From: Alicyclobacillaceae bacterium I2511
GTDB taxonomy: Bacteria > Bacillota > Bacilli > Alicyclobacillales > Alicyclobacillaceae
Reading direction: 5' to 3'
Length of the DNA: 64,000 nt
NCBI GenBank assembly: GCA_003584005.1
Contig: QXHL01000013.1
Location: 1 to 64,000, forward strand
A model generated the notes under the pieces. The model did no database searches, was not told where the DNA came from, and saw nothing but the letters and a program-made list of their open reading frames with translations. Positions within the stretch are counted from its first letter, which is position 1, and each line of letters opens with the position of its first letter. Shown here piece by piece: positions 49,609-58,455 of the stretch. Position numbers and translations under genes: made by a program.

Positions 49609-51303
49609 TCACACCGTGCCATGCCAATGTTCCGGGGGACTCCAAGCCATGCCAAGATCGTGTAGGGCCCGTTGCAGGGAGGGTTTTGCTTCCGGAAAAT
49701 GATGGATAAAGGAGTTGTGCCGAATGAGGGTTTGAATGACCGCCGGACCTAGGCCACAGAGAATGACCCGGATGCCTTGCAAACGGATGCCGTCCATCAA
49801 TTGTAAAAACGAGGATGTTGCATCAGGGGACAGGGTGGGGACGCCAGATAGGTCAATAAGGACGATTTCGGTCTCTGGCCCTGCCAGTGCAAAGAGCGCT
49901 CGGTTTTGAATCTCCTGGGTTCGGGCAGAGTCCAAAATTCCCCGCAAGGGTAGCAGGGACACAGTATTGGAGAGACGAATGATGGGGGCTGTCAAGTCAT
50001 TCACCAGGGTGTGGCAGGTGGCGATGGATTGGGATTGGATCTCTGTATAGCTTGCAACAAATTGTTGTATTACGGTGTCTAGTTGGGAAGTTAGGCGACG
50101 CTGCAAAGTGTAGGTTGCTTCGTTGGAATGTGCGGCTGCTTGGGCATAGTGGTAAAGGTAGTCCAGCGCTGTTTTGCGCATAGCGGTCAGCCAATTAAGG
50201 GCTGCAGAAATAGGCCACTGTCTTGTGGCCCACTGCTTGCCCCAGGCTGTCGCTTGTTCTGCCGCATTACCCAGACGGCCGTGGAGTACTTGTATCAATA
50301 GGTGTTCGGAGTCTGCTAGCCAACGTGCTTTAAAATCCAGGGAATCGGTGGCCAACTCAAAAACCTCTGAATGTTGGGTTTGCAGGGTCTGGAGCAGGGA
50401 GGACAAGTTTTCGACAATAAACTGCGGAAAAGTCTGACCACTGTGGTGAACTGTTTGCAAATTTGGAATGTCTGCTTCTTTGACGGGTACAGACAAGGGG
50501 AAAGTGATATGAACGGTGGTCCCTTGCTGGGGTTGTGATTGCACGTCCACGGTGGCTCCAGCCTGAAAAAGGGTGGAAAAGGCCTGTGTCAGTCCCAAGC
50601 CGCTGGAATCCTGTTTGCTGGTGTAAAACGGGGTGCCCAGCAGTTGGATTTGTTCCTCAGACATGCCCCGGCCGCTGTCTTGAACCAACAGATGGATGGC
50701 TTGGCCGTGTCGGTAGTGGCGGATGTGCAGGGCCTCCGGATTGCCCACGGCCTCCGGATTGTCCACGGCCTCCGGATTGTCCACGGCCTCCGGATTGTCC
50801 ACGGCCTCCGGATTGTCCACGGCCTCCGGATTGCCCATGGCCCCCGGATTGTCCATGGCCTCGAAAGCGTTTTGCAGCAGGTTGAACAGTGCCTTTTTGA
50901 TGGCACTTCGCTGGGCTAAAACGGGAACGTCCCGATTGAGTAGGTCTGTATGTACCCGAATCCGGTAGTTTTCCTTGGCAAATAGGGACAGGGTGTCCTC
51001 CAGCATCGGGCACAGATAGACCTCTTCTGCGGGTTCGTCGTTTAAGTCTGGCCGAGATACCTCCAATAGGCTTTGTATGATGGCCACAGCCTTGTCCAAC
51101 TCGGGAAAAACGTAGTTCCAGTAACGGTGGGGATATTGTTCCTGCAATAGTTGCAGGAACCCCTTGACAGTTGTCAAGGGATTACGAATCTCGTGGGCGA
51201 TTCCGGCAGAAATCTGGCCAATGGTTGCGATTCGTTCCCGTGTATGTTGCTGTGAATTGTTTTCAGTCTGGCCTTCGCCCTCGTGGGATGGTTGGGAGTC
51301 CAA
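49609..51303 (-). CDS. Sensor histidine kinase fused to a STAS domain, with an internal 6-aa tandem repeat
   Basis: 564 residues from TTG 51303 (AGGGGG about 10 bases upstream). Order: short polar N-terminus without sensor or membrane segments; HisKA with phospho-acceptor His in GIAHEIRNPLTTVKGFLQLL; HATPase_c with N box KKALFNLLQNAFEAM, G1 VQDSGRGM, F box GTPFYTSK and G2 SGLGLTQA; a middle helical region resembling RsbR-type linkers; and a C-terminal STAS domain (IVLIDLSGVPTLSPDATSSFLQL, IRVILCGLGPAVIQTL). Seven copies of an NPEAVD-type hexapeptide lie between N box and G1, at the ATP-lid side of the fold. It probably links a phosphorelay to a stressosome-like partner switch. Confidence 0.88.
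   Translation of the reverse strand: MDSQPSHEGEGQTENNSQQHTRERIATIGQISAGIAHEIRNPLTTVKGFLQLLQEQYPHRYWNYVFPELDKAVAIIQSLLEVSRPDLNDEPAEEVYLCPMLEDTLSLFAKENYRIRVHTDLLNRDVPVLAQRSAIKKALFNLLQNAFEAMDNPGAMGNPEAVDNPEAVDNPEAVDNPEAVDNPEAVGNPEALHIRHYRHGQAIHLLVQDSGRGMSEEQIQLLGTPFYTSKQDSSGLGLTQAFSTLFQAGATVDVQSQPQQGTTVHITFPLSVPVKEADIPNLQTVHHSGQTFPQFIVENLSSLLQTLQTQHSEVFELATDSLDFKARWLADSEHLLIQVLHGRLGNAAEQATAWGKQWATRQWPISAALNWLTAMRKTALDYLYHYAQAAAHSNEATYTLQRRLTSQLDTVIQQFVASYTEIQSQSIATCHTLVNDLTAPIIRLSNTVSLLPLRGILDSARTQEIQNRALFALAGPETEIVLIDLSGVPTLSPDATSSFLQLMDGIRLQGIRVILCGLGPAVIQTLIRHNSFIHHFPEAKPSLQRALHDLGMAWSPPEHWHGTV
50731..50856 (-). repeat. 18-bp coding minisatellite, seven units
   Basis: Seven tandem 18-bp units based on GGCCTCCGGATTGTCCAC (plus strand), the middle ones identical. 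In the kinase they encode the hexapeptide NPEAVD or close variants. Near-identity implies recent expansion or gene conversion. Confidence 0.95.
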
Positions 51304-51421
51304 CGACTCAATACCCCCTATTTCGACATATCTTCTTCATTCTATCTTGGGGCCAAGAGTTGTACAATGGCAATAGTGTGTATGAAAGGATGAAGCCAGT
51401 GTCCAGTGCAGTGATTTTCTA

Positions 51422-51970
51422 TTGAAGGGTACTCTGCGTTCGATGTGGAGTTGGCTTTGGCCAATTGTGGTAGGGGTATTGATTGCCAAGGCCTTAACCA
51501 CCTGGGTGTTTGGTTTTGCCTACGTGCCCTCGAGTTCCATGTATCCCACCATACCTAACCCATGCCGTATTCTGGTGGACCATGTGGCGACCGAAGTACA
51601 GAAGCCGCATGAGGGTGAGGTAGTTCTGTTCCATTGGCCTGATGACCCTTCACAAATTTTCGTGAAGCGCGTCATTGGCCTGCCGGGGGACACCGTTTAT
51701 ATTCACGGTGGCCATGTATATGTGAACAACAAAGAACTTTCGGAGCCCTATTTACAGGAAAAGAATAACGCTTATTGGCAACCGTACATTCATGGGACGT
51801 GGGGTCCATATCACGTACCTGCTGGACACTATTTTATGCTCGGGGACAATCGACCGGTATCTGATGACAGTCGGGACTGGACGCACAAATATGTGCCCCT
51901 AGATTACATTGTGGGACGCGCCGATATGGTGGTCTGGCCACTATCCAAGTTCAGCGTGATTCAACAATGA
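51422..51970 (+). CDS. Signal peptidase I
   Basis: 182 residues from TTG 51422; ATG 51443 is possible with GAAGG 13 bases upstream. One N-terminal membrane helix (WLWPIVVGVLIAKALTTWVF), then the catalytic Ser box PSSSMYPT, the Lys box FVKRVIGLPGD with box D, and box E MLGDNRPVSDDSRDW. It cleaves Sec/Tat signal peptides at the outer face of the membrane. Small Gram-positive type (one membrane helix). Divergent from the histidine kinase gene. The 3' end is followed by 23-bp tandem repeats that copy the last coding bases. Confidence 0.95.
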   Translation: MKGTLRSMWSWLWPIVVGVLIAKALTTWVFGFAYVPSSSMYPTIPNPCRILVDHVATEVQKPHEGEVVLFHWPDDPSQIFVKRVIGLPGDTVYIHGGHVYVNNKELSEPYLQEKNNAYWQPYIHGTWGPYHVPAGHYFMLGDNRPVSDDSRDWTHKYVPLDYIVGRADMVVWPLSKFSVIQQ

Positions 51971-52035
51971 GTTGCAGCATAATTCAACAATCTGCTGAAG
52001 CATGATTCAACAATCTGCTGCAGCATAATTTCAAA
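51959..52035 (+). repeat. 23-bp tandem repeats at the signal-peptidase gene end
   Basis: ATTCAACAAT recurs at 51959, 51982 and 52005, with a degenerate fourth copy near 52028. The first copy contains the end of the coding sequence. Spacers GCAGCATA and GAAGCATG also repeat. Confidence 0.75.
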
Positions 52036-52083
52036 TCGAGCTACAGTGTGTCTGTGTCTGTGTCAGGGGGAGAGAGTAAGCAA

Positions 52084-52121
52084 GGGCCTGGCCTTCCGGG
52101 GAGCTCGGGGAGTCCAGGCCC
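52084..52121 (+). terminator. Hairpin between signal peptidase and dioxygenase genes
   Basis: GGGCCTGG (52084-52091) pairs with CCAGGCCC (52114-52121), with inner CTTCC/GGGGAG pairing. There is only a weak T stretch after it. Confidence 0.5.
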
Positions 52122-52173
52122 CCGTTTGATGAAACGGTTTTGTGGGGTGCAAGACAGGAAGGGAGACAGCGAA

Positions 52174-52986
52174 ATGAATCCGTTTGCATTTGCCTGTTTC
52201 ACACCGCATGGGTCAGAGGTGATTGCGGATTTGTCACAGCCGGATGTGGGGCTGATGGCGAGAACCAGGGAAAGCATGGAAAGGCTTGGCAGGGACATGT
52301 CTGCCGCCCAACCGGAGGTGATTGTCGTTCTCACCCCCCATGGCCTGCGTGTGGCGGGACAGTTTGTGGTTGCAGACAGCGAGGTGATGGTGGGAGAGGT
52401 AGAAGACCACGGGGGCGTAGTGAGGATGGTGCGCCGTGTGGACAGATCCCTCGCAAAAACCATTGCGGAGGCGGCCAAAAACCAGGGGCTTCCGATTGCC
52501 TTGGCGAACTTTGGCACATCTGCCGGTCCATTGTCCATTTTGCCACTGGATTGGGGGACGATTGTGCCCTTGTATTTTATGCCAGAAACGCCTGTCGTAG
52601 TTGTTTCCCCCAGCCGAGAGTTAGATTTTGCGCAACATTTGGCCATGGGATCTGTCTTGGCAGAGGCTGTGGTGGCCACACACAAACGGGTTGGTCTGAT
52701 TGCCAGTTGTGACTGGGCCCATACCCACACTGCAAAGGGTCCCTACGGCTATCACCGGGCAGCAAAAGAGTTGGATATGCAAGTGCTTTCACTGGTTCAG
52801 GCCAATAACCTGGAGGCGATGGCAGAGTTCCCATTGGACTGGGTGGAACAAGCAAAGCCGGATGGAATTTGGCAGGCACTCATCCTGGCAGGGGCCATTC
52901 CCCACCGCGATCGGAAAATTGAACTTGTGTCCTATGAGTTGCCGACATATTTTGGGTTGCTTTGCGCAGGTGTTCGGGGGGCTTAG
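52174..52986 (+). CDS. LigB-type extradiol dioxygenase/MEMO-like protein
   Basis: 270 residues from ATG 52174 with GGAAGGGAG upstream; a longer frame to 52048 runs through repeats and a hairpin. Layout of the class III extradiol dioxygenase subunit B fold: FACFTPHGSEV near the N-terminus (first metal His), VIVVLTPHGLRV (second His motif), VVVVSPSREL, and GLIASCDWAHTHTAKGPYGYH with Asp and His residues at the metal site, then a C-terminal helix pair. Family members cleave catechols, or are MEMO proteins that associate with AMMECR1. No aromatic degradation genes adjoin, so substrate is open. Confidence 0.75.
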   Translation: MNPFAFACFTPHGSEVIADLSQPDVGLMARTRESMERLGRDMSAAQPEVIVVLTPHGLRVAGQFVVADSEVMVGEVEDHGGVVRMVRRVDRSLAKTIAEAAKNQGLPIALANFGTSAGPLSILPLDWGTIVPLYFMPETPVVVVSPSRELDFAQHLAMGSVLAEAVVATHKRVGLIASCDWAHTHTAKGPYGYHRAAKELDMQVLSLVQANNLEAMAEFPLDWVEQAKPDGIWQALILAGAIPHRDRKIELVSYELPTYFGLLCAGVRGA

Positions 52987-53026
52987 CTACACACAAACTA
53001 GAAAACGTTCCCCCGACACGGCGCTT

Positions 53027-53527
53027 TTAGCCTCGGTTCCACAGCCGAGACCGGCGTGGTTGTTTGTTGCGTTGTAAGGTTTGCATGGCTTGCACCAGTT
53101 GTTGATCCCGCTGTTTCACGTACCTTTCTTCCTGCAAGTCTGCCAGTTCTTTGGCGGCGGTCACCACAGTCAGCAGGGTTTGCATGTCTTCCCGCAGACT
53201 TTGCAGTTCTTGCAAAAGGTGTTGTTGCAGCACAGACTGGTGTGTCAAGGCTGTTTGCAGCATGACTGCAAGGGACTCCATGGGTTGTGCGGGGGCGGTC
53301 GCCTCGGCACTGGTTTCGCGACTGGCGGCTACCTCTGTTAGAGATTGCAGGGGCATGTTCCGCACGGGTCGATAAGAATCCAGCAAGTTTAGGTCTGCCA
53401 TTTCAATCCGGTAGTGGGCACCGCGCGGGTCTTCAATCCGCGTGGCCCGCAATTTTCCCCGCTGAATCCACCGACGTACTGTACTGGGGTGCACCTGAAA
53501 ATGGTCCGCAACTTGTTGAACGTCCAT
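53027..53527 (-). CDS. HTH (MerR/excisionase-type) protein with coiled coil
   Basis: 166 residues from ATG 53527, with GGAGGGGG 8 bases upstream. MDVQQVADHFQVHPSTVRRWIQRGKLRATRI...HYRIEMADL is a complete helix-turn-helix plus wing of the HTH_17 type. The C-terminal half is a coiled coil (SVLQQHLLQELQSLREDMQT ... LADLQEERYVKQRDQQLVQA) ending in a basic tail NKQPRRSRLWNRG. This RacA-like layout (DNA binding plus coiled coil) suggests a nucleoid-associated or chromosome-anchoring protein, or a regulator. Single gene. Confidence 0.75.
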   Translation of the reverse strand: MDVQQVADHFQVHPSTVRRWIQRGKLRATRIEDPRGAHYRIEMADLNLLDSYRPVRNMPLQSLTEVAASRETSAEATAPAQPMESLAVMLQTALTHQSVLQQHLLQELQSLREDMQTLLTVVTAAKELADLQEERYVKQRDQQLVQAMQTLQRNKQPRRSRLWNRG

Positions 53528-53784
53528 CTGCAATTCCCCCTCCTGCTGGATGTGAGTACTTCTTTGCTGTGAATCCTCTTTGATGGGAGTGCTTCTTTGC
53601 TAAATCCACTTTATTGTAGAGGACTGTGGGCGCCCATGCTGTCGAAGCGTGGTCATGGGGAATACTAAAATTGTGGGTCTTTCGCAGGGCATTTTCCTGG
53701 GGACAGCATTGTGATACCATCGACAATATTACGTTAACTTCTCTCTCCCCGTTAGCGTGGGAGATGCAAGATTGGAGCGACTTC

Positions 53785-54810
53785 ATGGTGGCCATATGGG
53801 GATGGATGGTGCTCGGAATTGGATTTCTAATAGTTACAGTGACAGTGTACGGCTGGTGGAGTTATCAACGCTTCGCCAGGCGCATGCCTAAGCCTCCACA
53901 TCAAGCGGCCCCCTTTCAACCACAACCAGAAACCTGGCCAAACGACCGGATTACCGTGACATGGATTGGTCATTCCACGATGTATATCAACTTTTACGGT
54001 GTACGACTTTTGACCGATCCCGTTTTTTCCGAAAAGGTAGGGGTCTCTGTGCTCAGACTGTGGCGGGTGGGATCGCCGCGCTATACGGCCCCCGCTCTGA
54101 CCCCCACACAACTGGTGGGTGAAGTGGACATTCTATTGTTGTCCCATGCCCACTTAGACCACCTGGATTTGCCGTCCCTGCGTAAACTGATGGGGGATAA
54201 GGTGCAGGTGGTGACCGCTAAGGGCACGTCGTGGGTGCTGCGGAAGTTGCATTTTGGCTCTGTTGCGGAATTGTCCACAGGGCAGTCTTTGGTGACGCGC
54301 GAGGGGGTCAAAGTGACCGCACTACCAGTACGTCATTGGGGCGCCCGCTATCCTTGGAATCGGCGATATGGCTGGAATGGGTACATTTTGGAATATAGGG
54401 GTCATCGCCTACTGTTTGCCGGGGATACGGCGCTGACGGATAGCTTTCGGGATTTGGAGAACAGCAGCGAGGTGCCGCTGGAATTGGCGATGATGCCGAT
54501 TGGCGCTTATTCCCCAGATGTGTTTCAAGTGAATCACTGTACTCCGGAACAGGCGTGGTCCATGTTTTTGGATAGTGGGGCTCGTTGGTTGGCGCCCATG
54601 CACTGGCACACCTTTGTGTTGTCAAAAGAGCCAGTGACAGAGCCCCTACAGCGTCTCCTAGCGGCAGCAGGGCCACAGCAGGACCGTGTCGTGCTGCGGT
54701 GGCAGGGGCAGGTTTTCACTGTTCCAGTGGCGTTGAATGAGGGAGAAGTAAGCGGGGAAGTTATGGCAGAGGCATCGATACAACGAGAACACGGGCAGGT
54801 GCGCAGCTGA
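53785..54810 (+). CDS. Membrane-anchored metallo-beta-lactamase-fold hydrolase (UlaG/NAPE-PLD-like)
   Basis: 341 residues from ATG 53785, with GGAG 7 bases upstream; longer frames to 53626 lack a site. N-terminal membrane helix (MVLGIGFLIVTVTVYGWWSY), then the MBL domain: WIGHSTMYINFYGVRLLTDPVF, LLSHAHLDHLD (HxHxDH), VTALPVRHWGARY, LLFAGDTALT (metal Asp), HCTPEQAWSMF and a final PMHWHTF His. This set matches UlaG/NAPE-PLD-type phosphodiesterases and lactonases. Probably acts on a lipid or small phosphodiester at the membrane. Stands alone. Confidence 0.85.
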   Translation: MVAIWGWMVLGIGFLIVTVTVYGWWSYQRFARRMPKPPHQAAPFQPQPETWPNDRITVTWIGHSTMYINFYGVRLLTDPVFSEKVGVSVLRLWRVGSPRYTAPALTPTQLVGEVDILLLSHAHLDHLDLPSLRKLMGDKVQVVTAKGTSWVLRKLHFGSVAELSTGQSLVTREGVKVTALPVRHWGARYPWNRRYGWNGYILEYRGHRLLFAGDTALTDSFRDLENSSEVPLELAMMPIGAYSPDVFQVNHCTPEQAWSMFLDSGARWLAPMHWHTFVLSKEPVTEPLQRLLAAAGPQQDRVVLRWQGQVFTVPVALNEGEVSGEVMAEASIQREHGQVRS

Positions 54811-54969
54811 GAGCCTATTTGTTGAAATAAAGCAAATGCATGTTTATTCAAATCAAACAAATAAACGCAAAGTTTATAATTATTTATGCAAATTGAATGC
54901 ATTAATATACATAAGATCCATTTTGCTGAAAGGGTTTCCAAGCCACATATGGGGACCTATGGGAATTTT

Positions 54970-55071
54970 ATGGAGAAAAGGGCCAGACGTCATGTAAGCG
55001 TCACAAATACCCCATGTGGTTATCCCAATTGCCCCTGCCCAAAGGATAACGATTTCATTTATAATAATTGA
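54970..55071 (+). CDS. Possible 33-aa Cys-containing peptide
   Basis: ATG 54970 has GGGA 5 bases upstream. MEKRARRHVSVTNTP then CGYPNCPCPKDNDF. Three Cys in C-x4-C-x-C. It sits in a 360-bp gap before the first APC permease. No family known; weak. Confidence 0.2.
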   Translation: MEKRARRHVSVTNTPCGYPNCPCPKDNDFIYNN

Positions 55072-55173
55072 GGTAATGCGGTTGGATTGAAATTATCGAC
55101 AGTTTTCAAGAAACAAGTAATTTTCAGACAAGCCCTTGGTTGCGAGGGGGCATCAACGAGAGGGGTTCACAGC

Positions 55174-56805
55174 ATGGAGCACTTGAATCGCAGATTGGGA
55201 ACCTTTGCACTTACACTGACGGGTGTTGGTTCCATCATTGGTTCTGGGTGGCTGTTTGGAGCCTGGAAGGCTGCCAAGGTGGCAGGTCCGGCTGCCATTT
55301 GGGCATGGGTCATTGGCATGGTGGCCATCATGCTCATTGGGTTGACGTACGCTGAATTGGGGGCCACCTTTCAGGTCTCCGGGGGTGCGGTACGGTATGG
55401 TCAGTACTCGCACGGGTCGCTGGTTGGATTTTTGGCTGGCTGGGCTAACTGGATTGCGATTGTCTCGGTAATTCCGATTGAGGCAGAGGCCTCCATTCAA
55501 TACATGACCTCTTGGCCGTGGCACTGGGTGCCCACCTGGATTCACACCATGTATGACGGCAAAACTTTGAATTTGCTAGGTCTTTCTTTTGGCGCCGTAC
55601 TCGTCATTCTCTATTTTTTAGTAAACTATTGGACAGTCGAGTTGTTTTCTCGATTTAATTCCACCATTACCACATTCAAGCTGATTATTCCCGCCTTAAC
55701 GGCCATTGGCTTGATTGTGGCTGGGTTTCATGGGCAAAACTTTAGCCATTACGGCGGTTTTGCACCCAATGGTTGGTCGGCTGTGCTGACGGCCATTGCC
55801 ACTTCTGGGGTGATTTTCGCGTTTAACGGTTTTCAGAGTCCGGTCAACCTGGCCGGGGAAGCCCGCAATCCTAACCGGTCCATTCCGATTGCTGTAATAT
55901 CTTCAATTTTGATTTCTGGGGTCATTTATCTGTTTCTGCAGGTGGCCTTTATTGGCTCCTTGCGTCCGGAAATGTTGGCCCATGGTTGGAGCGGAATTAA
56001 TCTGAAGTCTCCTTTTGCAGACCTTGCGGTGGCTTGGAGTCTAAATTGGCTGGCCTTAGTGCTGTTTGCAGATGCGTTTGTATCGCCCTCTGGGACAGGG
56101 ATGACCTATACGGCCACCACATCTCGGATGGTTTTAGGGATGACGGAGAACGGTTGGTTTCCAAAGTATTTTGGCACGACACATCCCTTTTACCGGGTTC
56201 CGCGTCGAGCCATGTGGTTGAACCTGGGCATCAGTTTTGTATTTTTGCTGCTGTTTCGCGGCTGGGGGGAGTTGGCCGGGGTTATTTCAGTGGCCACCCT
56301 GGTATCCTATGTGACTAGTCCGGTGGCGGTAGTGTCTTTACGTCGGACTGCAGTAAACTTACCTCGTCCCTTGAAGGTGGCGGGACTGAAAGGCATTGCT
56401 CCGGTGGCCTTTATGATGGCCTCGCTCATCATGTACTGGGCTCGCTGGCCGTTGACGGGTGAAGTGTTGTTTGTCATGATTATTGGTCTGCCCATCTTTT
56501 TGTACTATCAGGCGAAAGAGGGCTGGCAAGGTTTTGGAAATCACTTCAAGGCCGGGATTTGGCTGGTGGTGTACATGTTTTACATGTTGCTGGAGTCGTG
56601 GCTGGGCAGCAGTAAGTTTGGGGGCATCAATGTGATTCCTTATGGTTGGGACATGCTGGTGGTGGCCGCCTCTTCCTTGGTATTTTACTACTGGGGTTTG
56701 AAAAGTGGCTGGCGCACTGAGCAGGTGGCCAAGCTGGAAGAGGAACTACTGGCCTATAAGGCTACAGAAGCTGCCCGGGGAGAAGTAGCCCCTGGTAGGG
56801 AGTAA
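55174..56805 (+). CDS. APC-family amino acid permease, YveA-like, paralog 1
   Basis: 543 residues from ATG 55174, with GAGAGGGG 8 bases upstream; a longer frame to 55087 is unlikely. About 13-14 helices. The first carries LTLTGVGSIIGSGWLFGAWKAAK, the unwound G-S-G-I-I-G-S-G substrate loop of APC transporters. ANLAGEARNPNRSIPIAV-like VNLAGEARNPNRSIPIAV follows helix 6-7, and FADAFVSPSGTGMTYTATTSR the later helices. Length and these motifs match aspartate/glutamate:proton symporters of the YveA type. A paralog lies 2.5 kb downstream. Followed by a strong terminator. Confidence 0.88.
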   Translation: MEHLNRRLGTFALTLTGVGSIIGSGWLFGAWKAAKVAGPAAIWAWVIGMVAIMLIGLTYAELGATFQVSGGAVRYGQYSHGSLVGFLAGWANWIAIVSVIPIEAEASIQYMTSWPWHWVPTWIHTMYDGKTLNLLGLSFGAVLVILYFLVNYWTVELFSRFNSTITTFKLIIPALTAIGLIVAGFHGQNFSHYGGFAPNGWSAVLTAIATSGVIFAFNGFQSPVNLAGEARNPNRSIPIAVISSILISGVIYLFLQVAFIGSLRPEMLAHGWSGINLKSPFADLAVAWSLNWLALVLFADAFVSPSGTGMTYTATTSRMVLGMTENGWFPKYFGTTHPFYRVPRRAMWLNLGISFVFLLLFRGWGELAGVISVATLVSYVTSPVAVVSLRRTAVNLPRPLKVAGLKGIAPVAFMMASLIMYWARWPLTGEVLFVMIIGLPIFLYYQAKEGWQGFGNHFKAGIWLVVYMFYMLLESWLGSSKFGGINVIPYGWDMLVVAASSLVFYYWGLKSGWRTEQVAKLEEELLAYKATEAARGEVAPGRE

Positions 56806-56819
56806 GGACAATTTGTATA

Positions 56820-56858
56820 GGGCCGGCATGCCCCAAAATGGGGCTGTCGGTCCTTTTT
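56820..56858 (+). terminator. Terminator after APC permease 1
   Basis: GGGCCGGCATGCCCC (56820-56834), AAAAT, GGGGCTGTCGGTCC (56840-56853), T5. Two mismatches in the stem. Confidence 0.9.
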
Positions 56859-56897
56859 CATTGGGTTGTGGTACACTCCAGTCATTAAGCGGGGGAC

Positions 56898-57353
56898 ATG
56901 CGCATACACACTGGGGTCGACGGTGCGCAGAACGGAGGGATCTATCTGACTGGAACAGCGACGGTCTTTATTTGGGTTTTGTATTTGTTGCTTTATTTCT
57001 TAGTTTGTGGGGCCTATTTTTCTATATACAGGAAGGCGGGCACTGCATACGCGTGGCTGGCTTTCATCCCGGTGGCTAACCTATGGCCTCTGATGTGGAC
57101 GCTACAACACAGTGCTTGGCATGTTCTGTGGATGTTTATTCCTTTTGTCAATGTGATTGTGGCTCTGATTTGGCAGGTGCAGTTGTTTCGTGCGTTTGGC
57201 ATGAGTTCCTGGTGGGTGTTGCTAATCTTTATTCCAGTACTTGATTTGGTATACATTGGAGTCATCCTGTATATGGGCTATGGGGACAAGGTTCGCTACG
57301 TGTTGCCTGGAGGGCCGTTAGTGAAGCAACAGCGGAATGACTGGTTTTCCTAA
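56898..57353 (+). CDS. DUF5684-like membrane protein
   Basis: 151 residues with four helices. YRKAGTAYAWLAFIPVANLWPLMW, WMFIPFVNVIVALIWQVQLFRAFGMSSWWVLLIFIPVLDLVYIGVIL and GYGDKVRYV are the family pattern: repeated IP-x-x-N/D motifs and a C-terminal basic Tyr segment. Function unknown. The ATG at 56898 has GGGGG only two bases upstream, so the true start may be slightly downstream. Confidence 0.75.
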   Translation: MRIHTGVDGAQNGGIYLTGTATVFIWVLYLLLYFLVCGAYFSIYRKAGTAYAWLAFIPVANLWPLMWTLQHSAWHVLWMFIPFVNVIVALIWQVQLFRAFGMSSWWVLLIFIPVLDLVYIGVILYMGYGDKVRYVLPGGPLVKQQRNDWFS

Positions 57354-57400
57354 AATATAATGTCAAAGCAGCGATTTGTTTAGGATTGACTGAAGTATGG

Positions 57401-57440
57401 AATGTGCGTCTGACATGTGAAATGAGCATCTGACATGTGA
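57401..57440 (+). repeat. 20-bp tandem duplication before the quinone oxidoreductase gene
   Basis: AATGTGCGTCTGACATGTGA (57401-57420) and AATGAGCATCTGACATGTGA (57421-57440), two mismatches, ending 15 bp before the next start. Confidence 0.85.
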
Positions 57441-57455
57441 AGGGAGAAGTAAATC

Positions 57456-58442
57456 ATGCAAGCGGTACAGTTGCACGGTTTTGGCGGTCCAGAAGTGCTG
57501 CACATTGGGGAGGTCCCCGACTTGCAGCCAGGTGTTGGGGAATTAAAAGTGAGGGTGATGGCCACAGCTCTGAATCGAGCGGACCTGTTGCAGCGTAAAG
57601 GGGGGTATCCGCCACCGCCGGGGGCCTCGGAAATTCTCGGTCTGGAAATGGCGGGGGTGGTGATGGAAATTGGGGACGGGGTGGAAAAGTGGCGTCTGGG
57701 TGAGCGAGTGTGTGCCCTGTTGCCCGGTGGGGGGTATGCACAGGAGGTCATTCTTCCTGCTGGAATGGCCATGCGGTTGCCGGATAATCTGTCTTTTGTC
57801 CAAGGGGCAGCCCTTCCTGAGGTTTTTCTAACGGCCTACCTCAATGCTTTTGAATTGGGTGGGTTGCACTCGGGGGACACGGTTTTGGTGCACGCCGGTG
57901 CTAGTGGTGTGGGGACAGCCGCCATACAGCTGATTCGGGAGGCGGGTGGGACTGTTTTGGTGACGGCTGGAAGTGCTGTGAAACTGGAGCGGTGCCGCCA
58001 ATTAGGCGCGATTGCTGGCTGGAACTACAATGAAGGCTCATTTGTAGATTGGGTGAAAGTGCAGACAGAAGGCCGTGGTGTGAACATGATTTTAGATTTT
58101 ATCGGCGCCCCTTATTTTAATCAAAATTTGCACGCGTTGGCGGTTGATGGAAGACTTATTATTATTGGTACCCTGGGGGGCAGCAAGGTGCCGGAAGTGG
58201 ATTTGGGTCGTTTGCTGTTCAGACGTTTGCAGGTGATTGGAACCGCTTTACGATCCCGTAGTGTGGAAACCAAACTGGATTTGGTGAGAAAGTTTTCAGC
58301 TTTTGCTTTGCCACGCTTTTCCGATGGCCGTCTGCAGGCGGTTGTGGACCGCGTTTTCGATTGGCGTGATGTGGCGGAGGCCCACCGCTACATGGAACAA
58401 AACCAGAATGTCGGTAAGATTGTTCTACAGATTTCAAGATAG
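57456..58442 (+). CDS. NAD(P)H:quinone oxidoreductase, PIG3-type (MDR superfamily)
   Basis: 328 residues. Zinc-independent medium-chain dehydrogenase: MQAVQLHGFGGPEVLHIGEVP, ALNRADLLQRKGGYPPPPGASEILGLEMAGVV (diagnostic PIG3/TP53I3 stretch), and nucleotide loop VLVHAGASGVGTAAIQL, then DFIGAPYFNQNLHAL. It reduces quinones or alkenals with NADPH. AAGGGAGAAG ribosome site. The upstream 20-bp duplication lies in its leader, and a second one follows its stop, so the gene is bracketed by tandem repeats. Confidence 0.92.
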   Translation: MQAVQLHGFGGPEVLHIGEVPDLQPGVGELKVRVMATALNRADLLQRKGGYPPPPGASEILGLEMAGVVMEIGDGVEKWRLGERVCALLPGGGYAQEVILPAGMAMRLPDNLSFVQGAALPEVFLTAYLNAFELGGLHSGDTVLVHAGASGVGTAAIQLIREAGGTVLVTAGSAVKLERCRQLGAIAGWNYNEGSFVDWVKVQTEGRGVNMILDFIGAPYFNQNLHALAVDGRLIIIGTLGGSKVPEVDLGRLLFRRLQVIGTALRSRSVETKLDLVRKFSAFALPRFSDGRLQAVVDRVFDWRDVAEAHRYMEQNQNVGKIVLQISR

Positions 58443-58455
58443 GAGGCCGTAACAG

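Noticed and set aside
50535-51013. Several long frames and a CRISPR-like look around the 18-bp repeats
   Set aside because: Units are contiguous with no spacers, and all alternative frames are shadows of the minisatellite in the kinase gene, whose own domains read through in frame.
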